Source: Salsuginibacillus halophilus (GTDB lineage Bacteria; Bacillota; Bacilli; Bacillales; Marinococcaceae). Taken from it: a stretch of 53,001 nucleotides of DNA. The stretch lies in the NCBI RefSeq assembly GCF_003014715.1, contig NZ_PYAV01000016.1, positions 1 through 53,001 of the forward strand. Reading direction: 5' to 3'. The notes beneath the pieces are model-generated. The model did not search any database. It saw only the letters and a program-made list of their open reading frames with translations, and was not told where the DNA came from. Positions 25,379 through 34,099 of the stretch are shown here, one piece after another; the stretch's first letter is position 1, and every line of letters starts with the position of its first letter. The position numbers and the translations under genes are program-made.

Positions 25379-26572
25379 TTAAGCAGACAATACGTCTTTA
25401 ATTTCATCAATGGCAAAGCGTAAGTCTTTTTCAGAGATGATTAATGGTGGTGCAAGACGGAGCACGTTGTCGTGTGTTTCTTTGCACAAAATGCCGCGCG
25501 CCTGCAGTGCTTCACAAAACGGACGGGCCGCTTCGCTCAACTCAATCCCAATAAACAAGCCGCGTCCGCGCACTTCTTGAATCCGCGGATGCGTCACACT
25601 TTGAAGCTCCTCCATCACCCAGTCGCCGAGGTTGCGTGAACGATCCCAGAGCGCTTCGTCTTCAAGTACTTGTAAAGCTTCCAAAGATACCGCACAGGCT
25701 AGCGGATTACCGCCAAATGTAGAACCGTGGGAGCCCGGCTGAAACACATTCATCACTTCTTCATCTGCTGCAAGTACAGAGATTGGCATCACGCCGCCGC
25801 CAAGCGCTTTACCAAGAATGTACATATCCGGTGTTACATCTTCCCAGTCACACGCAAATGGCTTCCCGGAACGGCCAAGCCCGCTTTGAATTTCATCAGC
25901 GATATATAAAACATTATTTTCTTCACATACCTCTTTAGCTTTACGCAAAAATCCTTCCGGTGGGATGTTGATGCCAGCTTCTCCTTGGATCGGCTCGAAT
26001 AAAAAGGCAGCTGTGTTTGGCGTGATCGCTGCTTTTAACGCTTCTACATCACCGTAAGGCACAATTTTAATGCCAGGGAGCAGTGGCTCAAAGCCTTTTT
26101 GGTATTCTTCATTTGAAGAAAGCGAAACGGCACTCATCGTCCGGCCGTGGAAGTTATCTTCACAAGCAATAATTTCTGCTTTGCCAGCTTCCACGCCTTT
26201 ATGCCAATACGCCCAGCGGCGAGCTGCTTTTACAGCTGTTTCCACTGCTTCAGCGCCAGTATTCATCGGAAGTACTTTTGCCTTTCCGGTAAGTTCGGCA
26301 ACTTTTTCATAAAACGGGCTGATTTGGTCATTGTGAAACGCCCGGGATGTTAACGTCAGCCGGCCGGCCTGCTCCGTTAAAGCTTGAATAATGCGCGGGT
26401 GGCGGTGTCCTTGATTCACCGCAGAGTAAGCACTAAGCATATCAAGGTATTGGTTTCCTTCAACGTCTGTCACCCAGGCCCCGTCACCGTGAGAAATGAC
26501 AACAGGAAGTGGTTTATAATTTGGTGCGCCATATGCATCGTGGGTCTTCATAAGCTGTTCTGATCTTGTCAT
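25379..26572 (-). CDS. rocD: Ornithine aminotransferase
   Basis: A 397-residue class III PLP aminotransferase converting ornithine and 2-oxoglutarate to glutamate-5-semialdehyde and glutamate. Family blocks are clear: [18 protein letters not shown], the substrate region [37 protein letters not shown], and the PLP lysine in ILGKALGGG. The start at 26572 follows AAGGGAG by eight bases; a longer upstream frame is not supported. A sigma-54 promoter lies 40-60 bases upstream. It acts directly after arginase. Confidence 0.96.
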   Translation of the reverse strand: MTRSEQLMKTHDAYGAPNYKPLPVVISHGDGAWVTDVEGNQYLDMLSAYSAVNQGHRHPRIIQALTEQAGRLTLTSRAFHNDQISPFYEKVAELTGKAKVLPMNTGAEAVETAVKAARRWAYWHKGVEAGKAEIIACEDNFHGRTMSAVSLSSNEEYQKGFEPLLPGIKIVPYGDVEALKAAITPNTAAFLFEPIQGEAGINIPPEGFLRKAKEVCEENNVLYIADEIQSGLGRSGKPFACDWEDVTPDMYILGKALGGGVMPISVLAADEEVMNVFQPGSHGSTFGGNPLACAVSLEALQVLEDEALWDRSRNLGDWVMEELQSVTHPRIQEVRGRGLFIGIELSEAARPFCEALQARGILCKETHDNVLRLAPPLIISEKDLRFAIDEIKDVLSA

Positions 26573-26614
26573 TGAAAAAACTCCCTTCATCCATATACTA
26601 ACCTTTATTAGAAT

Positions 26615-26630
26615 TGCAAAGTTTATGCCA
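26615..26630 (-). promoter_or_regulatory. Sigma-54 (SigL) promoter of rocD
   Basis: On the minus strand TGGCAT, AAACT and TTGCA give GG and GC 12 bases apart, nearly the same as the promoter at 22263. It points toward rocD in the rocD-rocR intergenic region. Confidence 0.8.
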
Positions 26631-26690
26631 AAACATCCGGTAAAGCTCGAGCAATTATTTTTAAAAAAAGTGAAAAATAAATTTGCGTAC

Positions 26691-26705
26691 GAAAAATAAT
26701 TTTTC
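26691..26705. promoter_or_regulatory. Candidate RocR upstream activating palindrome
   Basis: GAAAAAT-A-ATTTTTC is a near-perfect 15-bp palindrome about 60 bp upstream of the rocD -24 element. The position suits a sigma-54 activator site. A related half site (ATTTTTCATG) lies at 26722-26731. The assignment to RocR is inference from position only. Confidence 0.35.
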
Positions 26706-26771
26706 AAAGAAGTGACAAATGATTTTTCATGTTCGGCGGCGTGCGGTAAAATGTTCACCAGGAGGGGAAAT

Positions 26772-28166
26772 ATGTTTACGAAAGAAGATGCGCCTGAAGT
26801 GCTTGCAACACTTGTGGATCATTTAGACACTGGTGTACACATGATCGATGCGCAGGCACAAACCGTTTATTACAATGAGAAAATGGCTGCAATTGAAGGA
26901 ATGTCGCGCGAAGAAGTGATTGGAAGCTTTCTACATGATGTGTTTCATTTTGAAATGAACGACCGGAGTACGTTAATGCGCGCACTTGAAAGCGGCGAGC
27001 GCCGTAAAGGGGAACGGCAGACGTATTACAACGCCCGGCGCGAAGCAATTACAACCATCAACGATACGTTTCCAGTACTGTCAGGTGGCCGAATTATCGG
27101 CGCAGTGGAACTCGCCCGGGATGTGACAAAGGTAGAAAAACTCATTCAAAAAAACTTAGAAAATCAAAGTGGGCCGTCGTTTACATTTGATTCAATTACC
27201 GGAAGCTCAACAAAGATGCAAGAAGTGATTAATGACGCGAAACGCTCGACAAGAACAACGTCTTCCGTCTTAATTGTTGGTGAAACCGGCACAGGAAAAG
27301 AGTTGTTTGCCCAAAGCATCCACACCGGCAGTGAACGTTCGCGCAAGCCGCTCATCTCGCAAAACTGTGCGGCAATTCCGGAGCAGCTGCTTGAAAGTAT
27401 GTTGTTTGGCACAAAAAGCGGCGCCTTTACCGGGTCTAAAGAGCGGCCCGGCTTGTTTGAAGAAGCGCACGGAGGCACACTTTTGTTAGATGAAATTAAC
27501 TCGTTGTCCCCGGCGCTGCAGGCGAAGCTTTTGCGGGCGATTCAAGAAAAGGTGATCCGACGGGTTGGGGGAACAAAAGATATTTCAGTCGATGTGCGGA
27601 TTATTGCAACGATGAACCAGGACCCAGTTGAAGCAGTAAATGAAGGGTTTCTGCGCAAAGACTTGTATTACCGTTTAAGTGTTGTTTCTTTGTTTGTGCC
27701 GCCTTTGCGTGAACGTTTATCTGATATTGATGAGCTTGTGGAAGGCTTTTTAGCAAAATATAATGCGTTGTTCCGCATGGATGTCACGTCGCTTTCTCCA
27801 GAGGTGCACTCGTTTTTTTACCAATACGACTGGCCTGGAAATGTCCGCGAGCTTGAGCACGTCATTGAAGGTGCCCTCAATTTTATGGAGGACGGCGAAA
27901 AAGTAATCCAACAGCGCCACTTACCGCCGCAGTTTCAAAAGCAGGCGTCCCTGCCTCCGAAACTTGCCTATGAACCGGAAGCTGTTGAAGCTGTGCGTCC
28001 GCTCCATGAAGTATTAGCTGATCAGGAGCAGGCGTTAATTCAACGAGCGCTGACTGAAACGAAAGGAAATGTATCTGAAGCCGCCGAGCGTCTTGAGCTG
28101 CGCCGGCAGAGCCTGCAGTACCGTCTGCAGAAATACGGCATCTCACCGCAGCAGTTCCGCCGGTAA
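26772..28166 (+). CDS. rocR: RocR-type sigma-54-dependent transcriptional activator
   Basis: A 464-residue enhancer-binding protein: N-terminal PAS sensor (about 10-120), AAA+ domain (about 140-375) with Walker A GETGTGKE (170-177) and the sigma-54 contact loop GAFTGS (217-222), and a C-terminal Fis-type helix-turn-helix (about 430-460, [20 protein letters not shown]). In B. subtilis RocR senses ornithine or citrulline and activates roc genes. The start at 26772 follows AGGAGGGG. It is divergent from rocD. Confidence 0.92.
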   Translation: MFTKEDAPEVLATLVDHLDTGVHMIDAQAQTVYYNEKMAAIEGMSREEVIGSFLHDVFHFEMNDRSTLMRALESGERRKGERQTYYNARREAITTINDTFPVLSGGRIIGAVELARDVTKVEKLIQKNLENQSGPSFTFDSITGSSTKMQEVINDAKRSTRTTSSVLIVGETGTGKELFAQSIHTGSERSRKPLISQNCAAIPEQLLESMLFGTKSGAFTGSKERPGLFEEAHGGTLLLDEINSLSPALQAKLLRAIQEKVIRRVGGTKDISVDVRIIATMNQDPVEAVNEGFLRKDLYYRLSVVSLFVPPLRERLSDIDELVEGFLAKYNALFRMDVTSLSPEVHSFFYQYDWPGNVRELEHVIEGALNFMEDGEKVIQQRHLPPQFQKQASLPPKLAYEPEAVEAVRPLHEVLADQEQALIQRALTETKGNVSEAAERLELRRQSLQYRLQKYGISPQQFRR

Positions 28167-28229
28167 AGCCTGCATCTTTTCATAAGCTTTGAACTATGTC
28201 ATAATAAATGTACAAACGAAGCAAAGAAG

Positions 28230-28324
28230 CGACTGGGGGTGCCTGCCCGAGAGCAGGCTGAGAAAAAGGTGTGTTCCTTTTACCCTGCGAACCTGAACTG
28301 GCTAACACCAGCGGAGGGAAGTCG
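28230..28324 (+). promoter_or_regulatory. TPP riboswitch aptamer
   Basis: The THI-element core is present in order: CTGGGGGTGCC, GCAGGCTGAGA, ACCCTGCGAACCTGA, CTGGCTAACACCAGC and GGAGGGAAG. It precedes thiE and is followed by a terminator hairpin, so thiamine pyrophosphate should switch the operon off by termination. Confidence 0.95.
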
Positions 28325-28343
28325 GTGCGAGCGAAGTGTGCGG

Positions 28344-28373
28344 CCGTCTCCTGTATGTTGGAGGCGGTTTTTT
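28344..28373 (+). terminator. Expression-platform terminator of the TPP riboswitch
   Basis: CCGTCTCC-TGTATGTT-GGAGGCGG followed by TTTTTT, 20 bases after the aptamer. Confidence 0.88.
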
Positions 28374-28409
28374 GTATAGACCGATTGTTGAATGAAAGGA
28401 TGTTGTGTT

Positions 28410-29045
28410 GTGAAAGAATTCGAACTGTACGTCATTACAGGTGAAAATTTCCATCCGGGCCGTGCGATGGAAGATGTGATGGAAGAAGCAATGCAGGGCG
28501 GAGCGGATATTATCCAGCTGCGCGATAAGAAAAGTTCAAAACTTGAAGTACTTGAAAAAGCGCGCAAACTGCGGCAGCTGACCTATGATTACGGGGTGAC
28601 GTTTATTGTAAACGACCACATTGATGTGGCACTTACAGTTGACGCAGACGGGATTCACCTCGGGCAGGATGACCTGCCGCTTGCAGACGCTCGTCAAATC
28701 GTCGGACCAGATAAATTGATCGGCATTTCCACACACGCCATCGAAGAAGCGAAAGCAGCTGAAGCAGGTGGTGCTGACTACATCGGGGCCGGGCCTGTAT
28801 TTCCGACAAATACGAAAGAAGATGTGGTTGATCCGGTGGCAACAAGCTACGTGCAGGCTGTAAAAGCTGAAGTGAACATTCCATTTGTGGCGATCGGCGG
28901 TATTAAGCTGCACAACGTCGATGAGGTGCTTGAAGCAGGCGCAGAACGAATTTGCGTTGTTAGTGAAATTGTTGGTGCAGAAGACGTGAAGGGCACGACC
29001 GAGATGTTCAAAAAGCGGCTTGCTGCGGCGAAAGGAGAAGCGTAA
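28410..29045 (+). CDS. thiE: Thiamine phosphate synthase
   Basis: A 211-residue TIM-barrel enzyme joining HMP-diphosphate and thiazole phosphate to thiamine phosphate. Motifs: IIQLRDK, FIVNDHIDVAL, ADGIHLGQDDLP, GAGPVFPTNTK and VAIGGIKLHN. The start is GTG at 28410, nine bases after AAAGGA; the upstream ATG at 28392 overlaps that site. TenI paralogues look similar, but the diphosphate-binding residues and the position behind the riboswitch favour ThiE. It overlaps thiS by one base. Confidence 0.93.
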   Translation: MKEFELYVITGENFHPGRAMEDVMEEAMQGGADIIQLRDKKSSKLEVLEKARKLRQLTYDYGVTFIVNDHIDVALTVDADGIHLGQDDLPLADARQIVGPDKLIGISTHAIEEAKAAEAGGADYIGAGPVFPTNTKEDVVDPVATSYVQAVKAEVNIPFVAIGGIKLHNVDEVLEAGAERICVVSEIVGAEDVKGTTEMFKKRLAAAKGEA

Positions 29046-29245
29046 TGGAACTTTATATTAACGGACAACTTGAAACGTTAGAAAACGTCGAAACGTTGTA
29101 TGATGTAGTAGCTCATTACGGTTTGACAGACCGGATGGTAGCTACAGAAGTAAACGGTACCATTGTTGAACGGGAAAAATGGGAGACAACCAAGCTAGAA
29201 GATGAAACAGCTATCGAGCTTGTTCATTTTGTAGGAGGTGGGTGA
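29045..29245 (+). CDS. thiS: Sulfur carrier protein ThiS
   Basis: A 66-residue ubiquitin-fold protein ending in GGG; its terminal glycine is adenylated by ThiF and then thiocarboxylated to donate sulfur for thiazole formation. N-terminal MELYINGQ and the middle [12 protein letters not shown] are typical. It starts on the last base of thiE and ends one base before thiG. Confidence 0.94.
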   Translation: MELYINGQLETLENVETLYDVVAHYGLTDRMVATEVNGTIVEREKWETTKLEDETAIELVHFVGGG

Positions 29246-29246
29246 A

Positions 29247-30020
29247 ATGCCAAAAGATCCATTAGTGATTAACGGTACGACCCTTAGCTCCCGCTTCTTT
29301 CTCGGTACCGGGAGATACCCAAACCCGTTTGTACAAAACGAAGCGATTCAAGCAAGCGAGGCAGAAGTTTTAACATTTGCGATCCGCCGCGTGAATCTCG
29401 AAGCACCGGATGATGATGCAATTTTACAGCATGTCACCCACAACAATTTTCAATTTCTGCCGAATACGTCAGGCGCAAAAACAGCAGATGAAGCGGTGCG
29501 CATTGCCCGGCTTGCGAAAGCTTCCGGCTTAAGTGACTGGATTAAAATTGAAGTAAGCGTGAATGAGCGTACGTTAATGCCGGACCCGATTGAAACGCTG
29601 AAAGCAACAGAAATTCTTGCTGAAGAAGGGTTTACTGTTCTTCCGTATACGTCGGATGACCCTGTCCTTGCCAAACGGCTTGAAGAAGCAGGGGCAGCCG
29701 CTGTAATGCCGGGGGCTGCACCAATCGGTACCGGACTTGGTGTGCTTAACCCATACCACTTGTCACTCATTATTGAAGAAGCAGAAGTGCCGATTATTAT
29801 TGATGCTGGACTTGGTTCGGCAAAGGACGTAACTGAAGTGATGGAGCTTGGGGCAGACGGCGTTTTAATGAACACCCCGGTAGCAAAAGCGAAGGATCCG
29901 GCGCAGATGGCAGAAGCAATGAAGCTTGCCATTGACGCCGGCCGTAAATCCTATAAAGCGGGGCGGATTCCGAAAAAACGCTACGCGACAGCTTCGAGCA
30001 CGCTTGATCACACATTGTAA
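29247..30020 (+). CDS. thiG: Thiazole synthase ThiG
   Basis: A 257-residue TIM-barrel enzyme forming the thiazole phosphate from DXP, dehydroglycine and ThiS thiocarboxylate. Signature blocks: [11 protein letters not shown], the Schiff-base lysine region [25 protein letters not shown] and [20 protein letters not shown]. The ATG at 29247 is eight bases after GGAGG. A few upstream in-frame codons overlap thiS and are not used. Confidence 0.96.
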   Translation: MPKDPLVINGTTLSSRFFLGTGRYPNPFVQNEAIQASEAEVLTFAIRRVNLEAPDDDAILQHVTHNNFQFLPNTSGAKTADEAVRIARLAKASGLSDWIKIEVSVNERTLMPDPIETLKATEILAEEGFTVLPYTSDDPVLAKRLEEAGAAAVMPGAAPIGTGLGVLNPYHLSLIIEEAEVPIIIDAGLGSAKDVTEVMELGADGVLMNTPVAKAKDPAQMAEAMKLAIDAGRKSYKAGRIPKKRYATASSTLDHTL

Positions 30021-30046
30021 AAGCAGGGAAGAAACGAGGGGTTCAC

Positions 30047-31156
30047 ATGGAAGAACACGTGACAGTGATCGGCGGTGGAATTATTGGTTTAGCAGCTGCT
30101 TATGAGTGCCGCCGCCGCGGCTTCAGCGTCACCATCATTGAGGCAGGGGAGTTCGGCGGCCAGGCATCCGGTGCAGCAGCCGGCATGCTTGCGCCTTTCT
30201 CCGAAATTGAAGAAGATCCGGATGATTTTTTCCGGCTCGCTTTTGAAAGCTTAACGTTGTATGAACCTTGGGTGAGCGCTGTACAACAAAGTTCGAATAC
30301 GTCATTTGAGTACGCAAATACCGGAAGCCTGCATGTTGTGTATCACGAAGCCGACCAACTTGCGCTTGAAACCCGGCAGAAGTGGCAGGGAGACTTTGGT
30401 GTGGATGCGCGCATTTTAGATCAGTCCGCCCTGCAAAAACTTGAGCCCGAGCTCTCCAGTGAGATTATAGGAGCCATGCATTATCCAGAAGAAAGCCATG
30501 TCTACACACCGGATTATGTGAAAGCTCTTGCTAGCGCGTGTGCAAATGAAGGGGTTACGATGTATGCCAAAGCAGGGGAGCCGCGGCTGACCCGGACAAC
30601 AGAGCCTTATGAAATCAAATTAAATAACGGCACCGTGATCGAAACAGAACAAATCATCGTTGCGAACGGTGCCTGGGCAAAGTCATGGGAAGAGACGCTC
30701 GGGATCCGGATTCCGGTGCATCCAATCCGCGGTCAGATTTGCAGCTATCAGCCGGACACACCGTTGTTATCCCACATCGTATTTTCACCGCAAGGATATT
30801 TTGTGCCAAAAGCAAATGGCACCCTTGTAAACGGTGCTTCTGAAGACTTGGCCGGTTTTTCAACCGAAGTGACCGAAAAAGGCATCAACCGCTTGAAAAA
30901 TTGGGGCCCGCACGTGCTTCCGGCACTAGAGGAGGAACCGCCGGTACATACGTGGGCCGGGATTCGTCCGGCAACACAGGATGGCTACCCGCTGATTGGC
31001 GAAGTGCCTAATCTCCCGGGCGTTCAGCTTGCCGTAGGTCATTACCGTAACGGGATCTTGCTAAGCCCGGTAACAGCGGCAGTGCTTGCTGACCGGATCG
31101 AAGCTAAATCGGACCGGGTGCCGATGACGTTGTTTCAACCAGCGCGCTTCACGTAA
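30047..31156 (+). CDS. thiO: Glycine oxidase ThiO
   Basis: A 369-residue FAD-dependent oxidase producing the iminoglycine used by ThiG. The FAD site is VTVIGGGIIGLAAAYECRRR at the N-terminus, then GGQASGAAAGMLAP; the C-terminal FAD motif is TWAGIRPATQDGYPLIG with GHYRNGILLSP. Gene order thiS-thiG-thiO differs from B. subtilis (thiO-thiS-thiG), but the set is the same. A short G-rich ribosome binding site precedes the ATG. Confidence 0.95.
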   Translation: MEEHVTVIGGGIIGLAAAYECRRRGFSVTIIEAGEFGGQASGAAAGMLAPFSEIEEDPDDFFRLAFESLTLYEPWVSAVQQSSNTSFEYANTGSLHVVYHEADQLALETRQKWQGDFGVDARILDQSALQKLEPELSSEIIGAMHYPEESHVYTPDYVKALASACANEGVTMYAKAGEPRLTRTTEPYEIKLNNGTVIETEQIIVANGAWAKSWEETLGIRIPVHPIRGQICSYQPDTPLLSHIVFSPQGYFVPKANGTLVNGASEDLAGFSTEVTEKGINRLKNWGPHVLPALEEEPPVHTWAGIRPATQDGYPLIGEVPNLPGVQLAVGHYRNGILLSPVTAAVLADRIEAKSDRVPMTLFQPARFT

Positions 31157-31180
31157 TTACTGTTTAGAAAGAGGGGTAGC

Positions 31181-31981
31181 ATGACAAAACCAATCGCTTT
31201 AACGATCGCCGGCAGTGACAGCGGCGGCGGTGCCGGCATTCAAGCTGATTTAAAAACGTTTCAAGAACGTGATGTGTTCGGTACAACTGTGATTACCGCA
31301 CTTACTGCTCAAAACACTGAAGGCGTGCACGGCGTGTTTCCGGAAAGTCTTCAGGCTATAGATGCCCAGCTTGAAGCTGTTTTAACGGACCTGCGGCCGG
31401 ATGCAGTCAAAACGGGCATGATGTTTTCAGCTGAAATCATTGAGCGGGTCGCGTTTTATTTAAAAAAGTATCACGTCGAACGTATCGTCATTGATCCTGT
31501 CATGATCGCGAAAGGCGGTGCACCGCTTTTGCAGCAGGAAGCAGCGGATGCGTTAAAAACTGAGCTGCTCCCGCTCGCTCATACCATTACGCCGAACCTG
31601 CCGGAAGCTGAAGTGATCAGCGGTTTATCCTCAATTCAAAGCGAAGATGCAATGAAAGAAGCTGCAAGCCTGTTGCATGATTTAGGTGCAGCGCATGTTG
31701 TCGTCAAAGGCGGGCACCGAGAGACTGAAGATGCGCGCGATTTGTTTTCTGATGGACGTGAAATCACGGTACTCCCGTCTCCACGCATAGCTACAAAGCA
31801 TACGCACGGTACCGGCTGCACGTTTGCTGCTTGCATTGCTGCTGAACTTGCGAAAGGTGAAACAGCGCTTGCTGCGGTACAAACGGCCAAAGCTTTCATT
31901 ACCTCGGCCATTACACACGCACTCCCGCTTGGCGGCGGCATTGGTCCGACCGATCACAGCGCTTACCGGTATAACAGCTAA
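31181..31981 (+). CDS. thiD: Hydroxymethylpyrimidine/phosphomethylpyrimidine kinase ThiD
   Basis: A 266-residue ribokinase-fold enzyme phosphorylating HMP and HMP-P. The N-terminal LTIAGSDSGGGAGIQADLK, VIDPVMIAKGG, NLPEAEVISG and the catalytic KHTHGTGCTFAACIAA motifs are complete. It is the last clear biosynthetic gene of the thi operon. No terminator is seen between it and the next gene. Confidence 0.95.
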   Translation: MTKPIALTIAGSDSGGGAGIQADLKTFQERDVFGTTVITALTAQNTEGVHGVFPESLQAIDAQLEAVLTDLRPDAVKTGMMFSAEIIERVAFYLKKYHVERIVIDPVMIAKGGAPLLQQEAADALKTELLPLAHTITPNLPEAEVISGLSSIQSEDAMKEAASLLHDLGAAHVVVKGGHRETEDARDLFSDGREITVLPSPRIATKHTHGTGCTFAACIAAELAKGETALAAVQTAKAFITSAITHALPLGGGIGPTDHSAYRYNS

Positions 31982-32105
31982 ATTGCCAGTTTTACCCGCA
32001 GGTTTTTCACGACTGCAGAAAGTTTTCAAAAAGCTGCGGTTTCACTTTACAACAACAGAAAAATCGCGCATGATCTACATGAAGAGAACGTTAAGTTAAA
32101 GGTGC

Positions 32106-32774
32106 GTGAACATAGCTATGTCGTGGAACAACAAACTTGTCGTCTTACTGCCGTTATTATTGATGGTGATCTTATTTGCCGGCGGCTGGTTTTATATTCA
32201 ACAGGCGGATACGATCACGAATGAAGATTTAAGTAATCACGTTCAACTTGAAGTGGAAAAAACAGAAACTTCTCCTTATGTCGTTGAAGCAGAATGGAGC
32301 TGGAGCGAAACCCCTGAAGACGGCTTAGCTGGTGATGATTATATCGGTGTAAGTTTAAAAGATGAAGAAGGGGAGCCGCTTTCAGGTGAAGTGCTGGAGC
32401 AAGCCGAACTTACGTTGGATCATGCAGGAGAAACCGTGTATGAAACAGAAGGTGAAGTACTTGATACCGGGATCATTTTTTCTTTTCCAAACGCAACAGA
32501 GGAAAATGAAGTGTATGGCAGTTCCGGTAAGATGACGGTTACAACAGAGGAAGAGACAACAGAAACTGTAATTAGTTACTTGCATACCTGGGCAGAACAT
32601 GAAGGACTCGACAAACAAGATCCTAGGTTTTTTGATCCTGCTTTTTTGGGTAATGATAATATTGAGGATGCTTACTGGGTCATTGATCGGTTTGTTGAAC
32701 CCGGTGATGATTTGTCCGGGCAGGATGCGGTCGATGAGGGTCAGGGGCAGACACCCATTGAAGGAGGCAGTTAA
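32106..32774 (+). CDS. Membrane-anchored acidic protein, unknown
   Basis: A 222-residue protein with one N-terminal membrane helix (about residues 10-31) and an acidic extracytoplasmic domain, mostly beta-like by composition. I do not recognise the family. The start is taken as GTG at 32106 with AAAGGTG just upstream; the ATG at 32118 is the alternative. It ends two bases before yqgV, so the pair is co-transcribed, and both follow thiD without a terminator. A role in thiamine handling is possible from context only. Confidence 0.65.
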   Translation: MNIAMSWNNKLVVLLPLLLMVILFAGGWFYIQQADTITNEDLSNHVQLEVEKTETSPYVVEAEWSWSETPEDGLAGDDYIGVSLKDEEGEPLSGEVLEQAELTLDHAGETVYETEGEVLDTGIIFSFPNATEENEVYGSSGKMTVTTEEETTETVISYLHTWAEHEGLDKQDPRFFDPAFLGNDNIEDAYWVIDRFVEPGDDLSGQDAVDEGQGQTPIEGGS

Positions 32775-32776
32775 AT

Positions 32777-33073
32777 ATGGCGATTATTGATTTAACCGTT
32801 GTACCTTTAGGAAAAGAAAGTATGAGTGAAGATGTTGCAAAAATTCAGCAGGTCCTTGAGGAGCACAGCGATCAAGTCAGTTACGAATTAACGCCGATGA
32901 GCACTATCATTCAAGGGGATATGGATGATTTATTTGAGATTGTGAAAAAGCTTCATAACGTGCCCATCGATAACGGCGCACAGCGTGTATCCACAACGAT
33001 CCGCATTGATGACCGCCGTGACAAATCTGAATCGATGCAGGAAAAAGTTCAGAAAGTCCATGATAAAAAATAA
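32777..33073 (+). CDS. yqgV: YqgV, MTH1187-family thiamine-binding protein
   Basis: A 98-residue protein with the DUF77/MTH1187 fold signature (DLTVVPLGKESMSEDVAKIQ, then YELTPMSTIIQGDMDDLFEI and ISTTIRID-like end). Family members including B. subtilis YqgV bind thiamine or HMP. Here it lies downstream of the TPP-controlled thi operon, which fits that activity. GGAGG precedes the ATG. Confidence 0.88.
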   Translation: MAIIDLTVVPLGKESMSEDVAKIQQVLEEHSDQVSYELTPMSTIIQGDMDDLFEIVKKLHNVPIDNGAQRVSTTIRIDDRRDKSESMQEKVQKVHDKK

Positions 33074-33082
33074 CACTAACAG

Positions 33083-33114
33083 CCTCTGCGTTAACCTTAA
33101 CGCAGAGGTTTTTT
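33083..33114 (+). terminator. Left copy of duplicated yqgV terminator
   Basis: CCTCTGCGTTAA-CC-TTAACGCAGAGG followed by TTTTTT, so in this case the left copy keeps its T-run. The right copy is at 33649-33675. Confidence 0.88.
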
Positions 33115-33117
33115 AGC

Positions 33118-33640
33118 GTGTAGACAAAGGACAAAACCAAACATTCACGGACAGCTTACTGCTCCGAACCGCTGGCTTCAGCATGAAGGGAATAAAACCG
33201 AATCATGAACGTGACCAACACTACCGACGGACGCTTTCCCGAGGGCTTGGCTTCAGCTAACTTGTTCGAATGTAGCCATTCGAACAAGTGGATCTTCAGC
33301 CTGCGCTTGATCCTCTGGGAGTCGCCGTCTTTCGTTTCGGTCACTTGTAAATTTGAAGATCAGCAAGTATTTCCAATGTGTATGGTTCGCTTGATCGTTC
33401 ATGAAGCATCATGATGAAACTGATTCATGTAGATATTGCTTGGTCAAAAAGGTCACTACAATTCATGACTATCAAATAACGCAAGGCTGACAAGCGTCGG
33501 CGGCGACGCCTTCGGGAACAGTACGAGCCGAAAATCCCGCAGGCAGCGATTGTCTGCCGAGGAAGTTGAGGCCGTACCCGAGGCAAGCGTCCGCCCAAAA
33601 GCGATGTCAGCCTCCGCTTTTCTTAAAAGTTTGTCTACAC
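33118..33640 (+). mobile_element. Terminator-nested repeat element, copy 4 (about 523 bp)
   Basis: Termini are GTGTAGACAAA at 33118 and AGTTTGTCTACAC at 33628-33640; pairing extends outward one or more bases (AGCG...CGCT). It contains the left block, the palindrome with inner stem at 33260-33289, the AT-rich middle and a shortened right half lacking about 70 bp compared with copies 1 and 3. It fills the gap between yqgV and tRNA-Gln together with its flanking terminators. Confidence 0.73.
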
Positions 33641-33648
33641 GCTGACAG

Positions 33649-33675
33649 CCTCTGCGTAAATACGCAGAGGTTTTT
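33649..33675 (+). terminator. Right copy of duplicated yqgV terminator
   Basis: CCTCTGCGTA-AA-TACGCAGAGG followed by TTTTT; stem sequence shared with the left copy. Confidence 0.85.
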
Positions 33676-33678
33676 AAA

Positions 33679-33708
33679 TAAAAAGCCCCTGCGTATTCAC
33701 GCAGGGGC
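33679..33708 (-). terminator. Terminator of tRNA-Gln
   Basis: On the minus strand AGCCCCTGCGTG-AAT-ACGCAGGGGCT is followed by TTTTTATTT, directly downstream of the tRNA. Confidence 0.85.
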
Positions 33709-33713
33709 TGCAT

Positions 33714-33788
33714 TGGCTGGGGCGGCAGGATTCGAACCTGCGCATCGTAGAGTCAAAGTCCACTGCCTTACCGCTTGGCTACGCCCCA
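33714..33788 (-). tRNA. tRNA-Gln (TTG)
   Basis: A 75-nt cloverleaf on the minus strand: acceptor TGGGGCG/CGCCCCA, anticodon loop CTTTGAC (TTG), T-loop TTCGAAT and encoded CCA. Confidence 0.94.
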
Positions 33789-33843
33789 ACGTTTGTTGAC
33801 TGTACATTCATTATGACCGACTGTAAGCTGTGCTATACATACG

Positions 33844-33856
33844 AAAACAAATTTTT
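33844..33856 (+). promoter_or_regulatory. ComK AT-box upstream of comG
   Basis: AAAA-N5-TTTT, a perfect single ComK AT-box, lies about 30 bp upstream of a sigma-A -35. A functional K-box needs two such boxes at defined spacing, and I did not find a clean second one, so this is a candidate. Confidence 0.4.
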
Positions 33857-33885
33857 TACTTACAATGAGCGTCAAGGATTAAACC

Positions 33886-33914
33886 TTGACTTTTATCCTC
33901 CGACATTTTAAGAT
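33886..33914 (+). promoter_or_regulatory. Candidate sigma-A promoter of the comG operon
   Basis: TTGACT, 17 bases, TAAGAT. The -35 overlaps the right arm of a GTCAAGG/CCTTGAC inverted repeat (33871-33890). About 185 bases of leader separate it from comGA, in which I see no further motif. Confidence 0.5.
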
Positions 33915-34099
33915 AAGGATGTAACTTCCTCATGTTACAAAACCTGCTTGCCCCAAAGCAGTTGAAGCACAGCTTGTTTATCCTCATACAAGCTTTATTT
34001 TCTCCTTACACACCCTTTATTTCATACTGCAGGAGGTGATTTTACTTTCAAACCATTGTTTCAACAAATCCACTTTATGAGTTGAAAGCAGGTGAAGCG

